Shown in pieces: positions 16,758 through 25,500 of a stretch of 39,526 nucleotides of DNA. Both the position numbers and the translations under genes were made by a program. Origin of the DNA: UBA4656 sp002405525 (GTDB lineage Bacteria > Pseudomonadota > Gammaproteobacteria > Xanthomonadales > Ahniellaceae); the NCBI GenBank assembly GCA_036723735.1, contig DAIMGT010000034.1:1-39526 (forward strand). The letters run 5' to 3'. The notes under the pieces are model-generated. The model saw nothing but the letters and a program-made list of their open reading frames with translations. It was not told the DNA's origin and did not search any database. Each line of letters opens with the position of its first letter. The first letter of the stretch is position 1.

Positions 16758-17363
16758 TGCCAAGGAGCCTCTGAATCGACACTCGGCCGCGTCGCCGCGC
16801 AGGCTGCCAAGACCTGCGCGATGAAGGAATCGGACGGAGCCTGGGACACGCCGTCCCGGCCGACCGGCAGTCGATGGCCGCGCGCCGCAGCGGCCAGGAC
16901 ATGCCGGAGCTCGACAGGCCTCCACGCAGGCTCTGCGATCGTGGGCCGATTCCGTACGGTGCTGCGCAGGACATCGCAGACCGGCGGCCGATTCCCTCAC
17001 CTGGCCGCGGGCGGCCCCTGCTGCGCCGACGGACGGTCGGTCGCGGACCAAGCAACGGGCCAGGTCGATTGCCGATCGCGTAGTCCGCGAACGCGGCCGC
17101 GTCGCGGGATGTCACGCCGGCCCAATCTGCGCTTCCCCGCGCCGCCGCGCCGGGCTGCAGCGTGAGCCAACTGTCCACCACGCCGCGAAGACGGACTGGG
17201 AGCTCCTCGGGTCCGACGACACCCACCCGGCGACCACCGCCGCTGCGGCGCCTGCTCCACCGTCGCCCGCGACACCAGAACCCCGGGGGCTGCAGGCGAC
17301 CGCGGGCGCGAGAGGGCGCGCGCCCGGGCTGCGTCGCTGCTGGACCGGTCAACGGAGTCGTCC
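16758..17363. other. Intergenic region without recognised gene
   Basis: About 600 bases follow the repeat. Several overlapping open frames exist on both strands but none has a convincing start or domain, and their composition looks like shadow sequence. The right end contains the GGAG (17354-17357) ribosome site of the large secreted protein gene. I see nothing else that I can support. Confidence 0.55.
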
Positions 17364-20042
17364 ATGCATCGCGTGCCCTGCTTCGTGGTGTCCTGCCTCG
17401 CGCTCGCCCTCGCAGGCGCCGCGCGCGCCGACTGGCCGCCATCCGCCCCCGCGACGATCGTGCTGTCGGCTCCGGATGCGAGCGGCCTCGGCCGTGCCAC
17501 CGACCTCGCGGCGGGCGGCGTGCCGCTGGCGCGCGCTGCCGGGGTGGTCGACCCCACGCGCCTGCGACTGCTGGACGACGGCGGCGCCGAGGTGGCGGCG
17601 CAGTTCCGGGTGCTGGCGCGCTGGAACGCCGGCCGCGACGACGCCTCCGCGCCGATCCAGTGGGTACTGGTGGAGGCTCCCGCTCCCACCGCCGGCAGCG
17701 GGCTGCGCCTGCGCACCGACGCACCGCCCGGTGCACCACCCGCCCCGGCCGCGCCGCTGTCGGTGGTCGCCGCCGGCGGTCGCTACATGATCGACACCGG
17801 CGCGGCGCGCTTCGTCGTCGATCCGGCCGCCGGCACGCTGTTCGCCGAGGTGCGCGGCGCCGACGGCAGCCTGATCGCGACAGGCTTGCCGCCGCGCGCG
17901 GAGATCGATGGCGCGACGGCGTCGGTCCCGGCCACCGTGCGGTTTGCGCGCATCGACGCGCAGGGTCCGCTGTCGGCCACCCTCACGGTGGCCTGGACGC
18001 TCGACATGCCGCCCGTCGGCGGCGGCGGGCTGTCGCTGCCCCGCCAGTACCGCTTCGCGTCCGGGTCGCCGACCGCGCTGGTGCGCAGCGCGCTGGCCTG
18101 GGAAGGCAACCGCTGCCCGAACGCCGAAAACCTGCTCTGCGCGGCGGGCGTCAACGGCCTGCGACTGCTGTCGCTGCGCGATGCGCTGCGCCCCGCGGCG
18201 ACGGGCGCGCGCAGCGTGCAGGTGCTGGCCGAGTCGGCGCTGGCGCCGTTCACGGCGAACCTCGGCAGCGGCGACGCGGTGCACCTGCGCCAGCTGCGGC
18301 GCACCGCGCGCAGCGCGCCGCTGGCCTACGACCTGTCGATGCCCGGCACCTTCCGGCCGGGCGCGACCGCCGACGGCGGCGCGCTCGCCCTGTCGGCCGG
18401 CGGAAGGGCGATCGGCGTCGCACTGGCGCGCATGGACCACCACGAACCCCAGGCGCTGCGCGTGCTGGGTAACGGCGATGTCGCGCTGGACTGGGTGGAC
18501 GCACCCGGGATCTGGGTCGGCAGCCGGCAGGCGGTGCACGCGACGCTCGCGGTCGCCGCGCTGCCGGCCACGCCCACGGCCGGCACGCTGGCGCGACGCC
18601 TGTGGGCGCCGCTGGCGCACCCGCTGAGGCTGTGGGCGCAGCCGGCGCAGTACGCCGCATCGGAAGCGGTGCCCGAATTCCCGGTAGGCCCACTGCCGGC
18701 CGCCTACGCCGGCTTCGACGCGGCGGCCGAGCGCATGCTGTCGGGCACCCGCTCGCGCTTCGACGCGCTCGGCCTGCGCGGCCTGATGACCAGCGGCCTG
18801 TGGCCGTCGGACTGGGGCACGCCCAACGCCGGCCCGCCCGATTGCGGCGCCAACGACCCCACGCCCGCCGACGACTGGGACGATTCCTACTGGTGCGCGT
18901 CTTGGACGGACTACCACAACACGGGCATCCTGCCCGTGCTGTCCGCCCTGCGCGCGGGCGACCCGGCGTGGTTCGACGCCCTGGCCGTGCCGGCGGCCCT
19001 GCGCATGCTGCACACCCAGATCATGCAGTGCGCGCCCGCCGACCCGTGGTTCTACTGCGGCCAGGCGCCGGCCGGCGGCGGCGGATATCGTGCGAACTTC
19101 AATTCCTCGCACGGCTACTTCGACAACCTCGTGCTGTACCACTTTCTCACCGGCGACCCCTGGGTGACGGAGACGCTCGCGCGCGGCGCGGCGTCCATGC
19201 GCGCCTACCTGTGCACTTCGCGCGCCGGCGCACCGCCCGGGCCGATGTGCGCGCCCACCGCGCCGGGCGCGGACGACTACGTGCAGATCAACGACCGCTC
19301 GGCCAGCCAGTGGTACGAGGTGTTCCGCTTGCTCGGCCAGACCGTCGACGCCAGCTACCTCGACGACTGGCGCGGCAACATCGCCCGCTGGCTCAGCCTG
19401 CACTGGGCGCAGGGCACCGACGCGCAGGGCCGTCGGCTGGGATTCATCGTGCAGTCGGGGGTGGGGAACGGGTTGTCGATCCTCGCTCCCGGGGCCTACA
19501 CCACCTCGCAGGTGTGGATGGCCTCGGGCTACGACTTCGAGCAGCTCGCGCGACTGCGGGTGGCGACGCAGGACGCACCGCTCGGGGTGCCGGCGCTCGC
19601 GCCTTCGATGGTGATGGCCGACTGGGGCCGCACCCTGGCGCGCACCGCGACGATGGCGCCGGGCAACGGGTCGGCGGCCGGCATCTGGCCGAACACGCTC
19701 GACTTCGCGTGGTCGGGCGCGCGGATCGGCGGCGCGATCTCCGGGCTCGCCCCCGGATGGTCGCCGGGCCCGATGCCGTCGCCCTGCTTCGACGCCTGCC
19801 TTTACGACACCGGCAAGTCGTTCACCGCCGCCGCGCTGGCGCGGGCCTCGGACCTGGCGGACGAACCGACGTTGCGCGCGCTGGCCGACGACTTCGCGCG
19901 CCACGCCATCTCGCGGGTGGCCGCCGCCGACCCGCCGCTGGGCAAGCAGGGCGGCCTGTTCATGGCCCGCCTGCCGTCGGCCGTGGCCCGTCTTGCGCAT
20001 GCCGCGGCGCCTCCGGCGCTGTTCGCAGACGGCTTCGAATAG
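17364..20042 (+). CDS. Large secreted protein, possibly polysaccharide-lyase-like
   Basis: Encodes 892 residues with a signal peptide (MHRVPCFVVSCLALALAGAA, cleavage near ARADW). The first half is rich in beta strands (RLLDDGGAEVAAQFRVLARW, LLVTW-like barrels). The second half looks alpha-helical with conserved aromatic and polar patches such as DDWDDSYWCASWTDYHNTG, NFNSSHGYFDNLVLYHF, INDRSASQWYEVFRLLG and TSQVWMASGYDFEQL. This beta-barrel plus alpha/alpha-toroid layout resembles YetA/PcRGLX-type exo-rhamnogalacturonan-lyase-like proteins, but the assignment is tentative. GGAG six bases before ATG 17364 supports the start. The protein ends FADGFE, a tail shared with two other secreted proteins in this window. 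A perfect intrinsic terminator follows 40 bases after the stop. Confidence 0.8.
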   Translation: MHRVPCFVVSCLALALAGAARADWPPSAPATIVLSAPDASGLGRATDLAAGGVPLARAAGVVDPTRLRLLDDGGAEVAAQFRVLARWNAGRDDASAPIQWVLVEAPAPTAGSGLRLRTDAPPGAPPAPAAPLSVVAAGGRYMIDTGAARFVVDPAAGTLFAEVRGADGSLIATGLPPRAEIDGATASVPATVRFARIDAQGPLSATLTVAWTLDMPPVGGGGLSLPRQYRFASGSPTALVRSALAWEGNRCPNAENLLCAAGVNGLRLLSLRDALRPAATGARSVQVLAESALAPFTANLGSGDAVHLRQLRRTARSAPLAYDLSMPGTFRPGATADGGALALSAGGRAIGVALARMDHHEPQALRVLGNGDVALDWVDAPGIWVGSRQAVHATLAVAALPATPTAGTLARRLWAPLAHPLRLWAQPAQYAASEAVPEFPVGPLPAAYAGFDAAAERMLSGTRSRFDALGLRGLMTSGLWPSDWGTPNAGPPDCGANDPTPADDWDDSYWCASWTDYHNTGILPVLSALRAGDPAWFDALAVPAALRMLHTQIMQCAPADPWFYCGQAPAGGGGYRANFNSSHGYFDNLVLYHFLTGDPWVTETLARGAASMRAYLCTSRAGAPPGPMCAPTAPGADDYVQINDRSASQWYEVFRLLGQTVDASYLDDWRGNIARWLSLHWAQGTDAQGRRLGFIVQSGVGNGLSILAPGAYTTSQVWMASGYDFEQLARLRVATQDAPLGVPALAPSMVMADWGRTLARTATMAPGNGSAAGIWPNTLDFAWSGARIGGAISGLAPGWSPGPMPSPCFDACLYDTGKSFTAAALARASDLADEPTLRALADDFARHAISRVAAADPPLGKQGGLFMARLPSAVARLAHAAAPPALFADGFE

Positions 20043-20082
20043 CTGGCGGGCGCCCGGATCGCGGCTCAGCGCCTGTCAAGAG

Positions 20083-20103
20083 ACCCACATCCTGTGGGTT
20101 TTT
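20083..20103 (+). terminator. Intrinsic terminator of the large secreted protein gene
   Basis: ACCCACA (20083-20089), loop TCC and TGTGGGT (20093-20099) form a perfect 7-bp stem followed by TTTTT. It lies 40 bases after the stop codon and is the left part of structured repeat family 1. Confidence 0.85.
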
Positions 20104-20217
20104 CCAGTCGCGAGTCCGGTACCGATCCGGACTCGCTCCCGCGAATCATGCACTGGCGCGCTTGACCCCGCGCGGGCCATCCGTGGCCCGGTTGAGCGGC
20201 TGGTTTTTCGCAGCCTC
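20083..20217 (+). repeat. Structured intergenic repeat family 1, copy A
   Basis: This copy matches the reverse strand of 8259-8366. It consists of three hairpins in a row: the terminator (20083-20103), a perfect 10-bp stem GCGAGTCCGG/CCGGACTCGC with a 7-base loop (20110-20136), and CGGGCCA/TGGCCCG with loop TCCG (20173-20190). It ends GGTTTTTCGCAG immediately before the stop of the convergent hydrolase gene. The element therefore separates two converging genes. Confidence 0.78.
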
Positions 20218-21243
20218 TCAGCGCCCCGCGCCGGGCTCGAAGCCGTCGCCGAACACGCCCGTCGGCGCCAGGCGTTCGCGGATCCACGCGCGCGCCTCGG
20301 CGGCGGACGCGCCGCCCGGCGGCACGTGGCCCAGCCCCGCGACCTCGCGGTAGACGGTGGGCACGGCGGCGCCGGCCAGCGCGTCGCGCAGCCGACGCGC
20401 CTGGTTGAGCGGCACCGTCACGTCGGCCGTTCCATGCAGCAGGAACACCGGCGGATCGGCGGCATCGACATGGGTCACCGGACTGGCCGAGCGCGCGGTG
20501 GCCAGGCGTGCCGGCCACGGCGGATCGGGATTGCCGGCCTGCGCGCGAAGCACGCCCGTGCCCTCGCCGGGACCTCCGAAGCCGATCAGTCGCGCATGCG
20601 GCTGGCCGGGACCGTCGACCGCCGCCACCAGGTCGGGCCGGTTGGTCGGGCTGGTCGCGAAGTCCGGTCCGAGGTTCAGCAGATCGGTGGGCGGGTAGTA
20701 GGCGACCAGCGCCGCCACCCGGCTGTCCACGCCGGGGTGTGGCCCCACGCTGCCTTCCAGTTCGGTCGAACCTGCGCTGAGCGCCAGCGTGGCCGCGAGG
20801 TGCGCGCCGGCGCTCTGGCCCCAGACCCCGATCCGCGAGCCGTCGATCGCGAGCGTGGCCGCATTCGCGCGCAACCAGCGCACTGCAGCCTTGAGGTCGT
20901 GGATCTGCGCAGGCCACGTCGCGCCAGCCGCATTGGCACAGTCGGGCGTGGTGGACGTCAGACGGTACGACACCGATGCGATCGCCAGCCCGTCCGCCTG
21001 CAAGGGGGCCACGTCCGGCGACAGCGGCGTGCGTGCGCCGGCACACCAGCCGCCGCCATGCACCCACAGCACCACCGCCGGCGGCGGGGCCGAGGCGGCG
21101 GGCCGGTACAGGTCGAGGCGCAGGCGCTGGCCGTCGACCATTGCGTACTCGAGATTGGGCAGCACGTCCTGGGCCGCGGCAGCGCCGGCGGCGAGCGCGG
21201 CGAAGCCCAGCGCGAGGCGAGCGGGAAGGGGTGTACGGCGCAT
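20218..21243 (-). CDS. Secreted alpha/beta hydrolase (esterase/lipase-like)
   Basis: Encodes 341 residues with a signal peptide (cleavage near AGAAAAQD). It has the esterase/lipase fold of the BD-FAE / hormone-sensitive-lipase-like group. The oxyanion motif is VHGGGWCAG, the nucleophile elbow GQSAGAHLAA (GxSxG), a late VFLLHGTADVTVP carries the acid, and GLGHVPPGG carries the catalytic His. Likely substrates are carboxyl esters of small or polymeric compounds; specificity cannot be read. The protein ends VFGDGFEPGAGR, matching the DGFE tail of the convergent large secreted protein and of the FG-GAP protein. ATG 21243 gives a proper signal peptide; the ribosome site is weak. It is divergent from the sigma factor gene. 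Confidence 0.88.
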   Translation of the reverse strand: MRRTPLPARLALGFAALAAGAAAAQDVLPNLEYAMVDGQRLRLDLYRPAASAPPPAVVLWVHGGGWCAGARTPLSPDVAPLQADGLAIASVSYRLTSTTPDCANAAGATWPAQIHDLKAAVRWLRANAATLAIDGSRIGVWGQSAGAHLAATLALSAGSTELEGSVGPHPGVDSRVAALVAYYPPTDLLNLGPDFATSPTNRPDLVAAVDGPGQPHARLIGFGGPGEGTGVLRAQAGNPDPPWPARLATARSASPVTHVDAADPPVFLLHGTADVTVPLNQARRLRDALAGAAVPTVYREVAGLGHVPPGGASAAEARAWIRERLAPTGVFGDGFEPGAGR

Positions 21244-21262
21244 GCGCGATGGCTTCCGGTCG

Positions 21263-21269
21263 AGGAGGA
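21263..21269 (+). promoter_or_regulatory. Strong ribosome binding site upstream of sigma factor
   Basis: AGGAGGA lies ten bases before ATG 21280, which is in frame with the sigma factor. The conserved sigma region could also start at ATG 21364, but that codon has no Shine-Dalgarno site. The site therefore favours the longer form. Confidence 0.45.
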
Positions 21270-21279
21270 CGATGCCAGC

Positions 21280-21900
21280 ATGGACGCAGCGTCGTCGGCG
21301 GTTTCTCACCGTCGGGGCACGACCCGACTGGCCCGCGCGCGGCGCCCCCGGCAAACTGCACCGATGGCACCGGGCGATTCCCGCATCGAAACGCTGCTGC
21401 GCACCCACGAGCCCCGCCTGCGGGCGCTGTTCGCGCGCCACCTCGGCGGCCGGCCGGGCATCGACCTCGACGACCTCGTGCAGGAGGCGCGCATCCGCCT
21501 TTGGAAGGCGCTGGAGCGCGAGAAGAACCTCGACGCACTCGCGTCCTACATCCAGCGCGTGGTGACCTCGGTGGTGGTCGATGCGCTGCGCCGGCGGGCG
21601 GCACGACCCGAGGACACGGTGGAGGAGCCCCTGATGGCAGCCACGACGGAGGACATCCGCGCACCCGACGAAGCGCTCGCGCAGGCGCAGCGCGCCGCCG
21701 CGCTGCGCGACGCGCTGGCGTGCATCCCGGTGCGCCGGCGTCGACCGGCCGCCCTGCTGCTGCAGGGCTTTTCCACGCCGGAGATCGCGCACCTGCTCGA
21801 CACCAGCGAGGCCACCGTGCGCAACCTCGCCTACCGCGGCGTGGACGACCTCAAGGCGCTGCTCGGCGGCGCGCGCCCCACGGAGACGGCCGATGACTGA
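21280..21900 (+). CDS. ECF-like sigma-70 family RNA polymerase sigma factor
   Basis: Encodes about 206 residues from ATG 21280, or 178 from ATG 21364. It would direct RNA polymerase to a small set of promoters. Region 2 is visible as RIETLLRTHEPRLRALFARH followed by DLDDLVQEARIRLWKAL (core-binding and -10 helix). Region 4 is ALLLQGFSTPEIAHLLDTSE and ATVRNLAYRGVDDLKALL (helix-turn-helix for the -35). The extracytoplasmic-function size and the downstream membrane anti-sigma-like gene fit an ECF system. It overlaps the next gene by eight bases (ATGACTGA), so they are translationally coupled, and a CHAT peptidase gene follows. The start is uncertain: the strong AGGAGGA favours 21280, the domain boundary allows 21364. 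Confidence 0.86.
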   Translation: MDAASSAVSHRRGTTRLARARRPRQTAPMAPGDSRIETLLRTHEPRLRALFARHLGGRPGIDLDDLVQEARIRLWKALEREKNLDALASYIQRVVTSVVVDALRRRAARPEDTVEEPLMAATTEDIRAPDEALAQAQRAAALRDALACIPVRRRRPAALLLQGFSTPEIAHLLDTSEATVRNLAYRGVDDLKALLGGARPTETADD

Positions 21901-22531
21901 CCCCGCCCTGACCGCGCTGCTGCGCGCCGCGCAGCCGGCCTGCCCGGCCGGCGGACGCGATTGCACCGACGCCGACACCCTGGCCGCGCTGGCCGCCGGC
22001 ATGCTGGACGCCGCGCACCGCGACGCCGTACTGGAGCGCGTGGCAGCCTGCGCAACCTGCGCCGATGCGCTGCGCGCTGCAATCGACGCCGAAGCTTTCG
22101 CCCGCGACCTCGCGCGCGATGCCGTCGCGCCACCCACGCTGCTGCCGCTCGCGCGGCCGCGCCGCCCACCCGCGGTCTTCGCGCTGGCCGCCAGCGTGCT
22201 GGTCGCGGTCGGCGCCGGCGCGCTGCTGCTGCGTGCGCCGACGCCCGACGCGCTGCGCGGGGCCGCGGTCGCGGCGCTCGATCCGGCCGACGGCGCCCGC
22301 CTCGACGCCGCGCCGGCGCGGCTGGTGTGGGCCTGCGCGGCCGCGGCTCCGGGCACGGTCGAAGTGCTCGACGCCACCGGCGAGGTGGCGTGGCGAGGCT
22401 CGGTCGCCGACTGCGCGGCCGCACTGCCGGACGCCGACCGCGCCCGGCTCGGCACGGGCGACTGGCTGTGGCAGGTGCGCGCGCCGGACGGGGCGGTGAT
22501 CGCCGGCCCTTGGCGCTTCCGCATCGATTGA
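21893..22531 (+). CDS. Membrane-anchored putative anti-sigma factor
   Basis: Encodes 212 residues. The cytoplasmic N-terminus resembles a zinc-finger anti-sigma domain (DTLAALAAGMLDAAHRDAVL then CATCADAL), but the usual His three residues before the CxxC is missing, so zinc binding is doubtful. One membrane segment (AVFALAASVLVAVGAGALLL, residues ~98-117) is followed by an extracytoplasmic ~90-residue beta domain (LDPADGARLDAAPARLVWAC, DWLWQVRAPDGAVIAGPW). That domain resembles the Fn3/Ig-like part of other anti-sigma factors. It overlaps the sigma gene by eight bases and sits four bases before the CHAT gene. It probably tethers and inhibits the sigma factor until a periplasmic signal arrives; this role is inferred from position and layout. 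Confidence 0.78.
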   Translation: MTDPALTALLRAAQPACPAGGRDCTDADTLAALAAGMLDAAHRDAVLERVAACATCADALRAAIDAEAFARDLARDAVAPPTLLPLARPRRPPAVFALAASVLVAVGAGALLLRAPTPDALRGAAVAALDPADGARLDAAPARLVWACAAAAPGTVEVLDATGEVAWRGSVADCAAALPDADRARLGTGDWLWQVRAPDGAVIAGPWRFRID

Positions 22532-22535
22532 CACC

Positions 22536-25500
22536 GTGCGCGCGCCGGCGCTCGCCGCGATCGTCCTGCTCGCGCTGGCGCCGCCGGCGCTGGCGCGGCA
22601 GATCGTTCTCGATGTGCCGCCGCGGGTCGCCGCGCGTGGCGTCGACCTCGTCCCGGGGGATACGCTCGATGCCGTCGGCGGCACGCTCGACGCGGCCGCC
22701 CTGCGACGGCTCGAAATCGAGCAGGCGCGGCGCGGGCCGGTCGCGCTGCGCCGCATCCGCGCGGACGCCCCCGCGCCGCTGGAACTGCCGCCCGGCTCGT
22801 GGGACCTCGAAACCCTGCCGCCATCGGAACCGGCCCTGCTGACCGCCCTGCTGGCCCCGCGTGCGGCACGCGACTGGCCGCGCGCGCTGGCCGCTCTCGA
22901 CGCATGGGTCGCCGCGCAGCGCGACCCCGCGGCGCGCGCAGAGGGTAGCCTGCTGCGTGCGCGCTGGCTCGCACTGGCCGGCGACTGGGCGGCGGCCGAC
23001 GCCGCGCTGGAGGCGGCGATCGCGCTCACCCCGGCCGCCGCGGCGGACTTCATCGAGTCGCACCTGCGCACCCTCGACCGCCGCAGCGACCGCCGCGCCG
23101 GGCTCGCGCTGGCCGACCGCCTGCTGGCCTTGCGCGACGGCGGAAGCGACGCGCCGCGCGCCCACGCCCTGCTGCTGCGCGCGCGCGCGCGCAGCCTGCT
23201 GCGCGACAACCCGGGCGCCGCCGCCGACGCCGACGCAGCGCTGGCACTGGCCGGCGATGGCCTCGACGCCGCCCAGGCCCGATTGCTGCGCGGCTTCGCT
23301 GCGCTGCGCGGCGGCGACCGCGCGCGCGCGCGCGCCGAGTATGACGCCGCGCAGTCGCGCATCGAGGCGCTGGCGCCCGGCAGCATCGAGCACGGCGCGA
23401 TCCTCGCCCAGCAGGCGACGCTGGCGGGCATCGAAGGCGCCGCAGACACCTTGCTGCGTTTCGACGCCGCGCTCGCCCTGCTGCGTCCAACGGCCGGCGA
23501 CAGTCCACTTCTCGGCAGCGCGGCGATGAACGCCCACCTGATGGCGATGCAGCGCCGGCGTTTCGCCGCCGCCGAAACCTACGCCCGCGAGTCGCTGGAC
23601 GCCTTCGAGCGCGCCGCGCCCGGCACCCTGTTCGCGCAGCAGGCGCGCACCGCGCTGGCTGACGTGCTCCTGCGGCGCGCACAGTTCGACGAGGCAGAGG
23701 CCCTGTTCCGCACCGCGCTGTCCGAAGCCGAGGCGATCGACCCGCAGGGCTACGAGGCATTGAGCACGCGCTTGCAACTGGCGCAGGCGCTGCTGCGGCA
23801 GGGTCGCCATGCCGAGGCCCTGCCGCTGTTCGACGCGGTGGTCGCCGCCACCACGGCGGCGGCGCCCGACAGCCCGTTGCGCGGCACCTCGCTGGACGCC
23901 GACGCGCTCGGCTTCCGGCTGCAGGCGCTGATCGGGCTCGGCCGCTTCGCCGACGCGCGCGCCGACGGCGAACGCGCGCTGGCCCGCTACGCTGAGCTCA
24001 ACCGCGCGGAGACGATCCGCACCGAAACCCTGCTGGGCATCGGCGAGGCAGCCTGGCGCGAGGGTCGGCTCGATGCGGCGCGCGCGACGGTCGAAGACGC
24101 CATGGCGCGCCAGGCCGCGGCCGGCGCCGGCGCGATCCAGTCCGCCCAGGCGCGCTTCCTGCGCGCGCGGATCCGCCGCGACGACGGCGACACCGACGGT
24201 GCGCTGGAAGACTACGGCGCGGCGATCGACGGCCTGGAGCGGCACCGCGAGGTGGTCGGCGGCGACGACGACATCCGCGCTCGCTGGGCCGCGCAGTACC
24301 AGGACTTCTACAAGGAACCGCTGCTGCTGCTGGCGCGGCGCGGCGACGCCGGGGGCGCGGCCGCGCTGGAGGGCCGCTACCGCGCGCAGCTCCTGCGCCG
24401 GCTGCTGCCGGCGCCGCAGGCGGTCCCCGTGGCCTGGTCGGCCGACGGGGCCGCGGGTCCGGGCACGGCGCTCGAACCGGACCAGGCGTTGGTCTCGTTC
24501 GTCGCGACCGACGAGGCCCTGGTGGCGCTGGCCTGGCGCCGCGGCGACTCCCCGCCGCGCATGGCCGTGCTGCCGCTGACCGCCGCCGACCTCGGCGCCC
24601 GTGTCGATCGACTGCGCCTGCTGGCGGCGCGAGGCGACCCGCCGCCCGCATCGGCCGCGGCGTTCGATGCCCAGTCGCACGACCTCTACCGGCTGCTGTT
24701 CGACGCCCTGCTGCCGGCGATCGCCGATGCCCCTCGCTGGACCCTGGTCGCCGACGGCACGCTGCGCCGCCTGCCCTTCGCCGCGCTGGCGATCGACGAC
24801 GCGCAGCCGCCGCGGCGGCTGGTCGAGGCGCGGGTCCTCGCCACGGCTGCCTCGCCGGCGGTGTTCGCGCGCGCCGCACCCGCTGCGGCCGCCGATGGGT
24901 GGGTAGTCGGCTTCGCCGACGTCGACCCGATGCTCGCGCCGGCGCGCGATCCCACGCGGCACCCGGACCTGGCCACACCACTGCCGGGCGCGCGCCGCGA
25001 GGTCGACGGACTGGTCGCGCTGCACGGCCCCCGCGCACTGCGCTTCGTCGGCGCGCAGGCCACCGAAGCGGCCGCGCGGCGCCATGCGCCGACCGCCACG
25101 ATCCTGCATTTCGCGGTGCATGGCGTGCTCGACGCGGACGATCCGACGCGCAGTTTCCTCGCGCTGGCGCGCGGCAGCGGCGCGGCCGACGACGACGGCG
25201 CGCTCAGCGCGGCGGAAATCGCGACACTGCGCCTGCCCGGCAGCCTGGTCGTGCTGTCCTCCTGCGAGAGCGCGCTGGGCGGCGACGTCGGCGGCGAGGG
25301 ACTGCTCGGCATGTCGCGCGCGCTGTCCGCGGCGGGCGCCGGCGCGGTGCTCGGCACGCTGTGGCGGGTGCCTGACGCGCCCACCGCGCGGCTGCTGCTG
25401 GACTTCCATGCACGACTGCATGCGGGCGCGGCAGCTGACGTGGCGCTGGCCGGCGCGCAGCGCGAATGGCTGGCGCGGGCCCGGGCCGCCGGACCTCTGG

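Noticed and set aside
16731..17165. A 144-codon plus-strand open frame after repeat copy 1
   Set aside because: It starts inside the structured repeat and has no domain or start signal, so coding is not supported.
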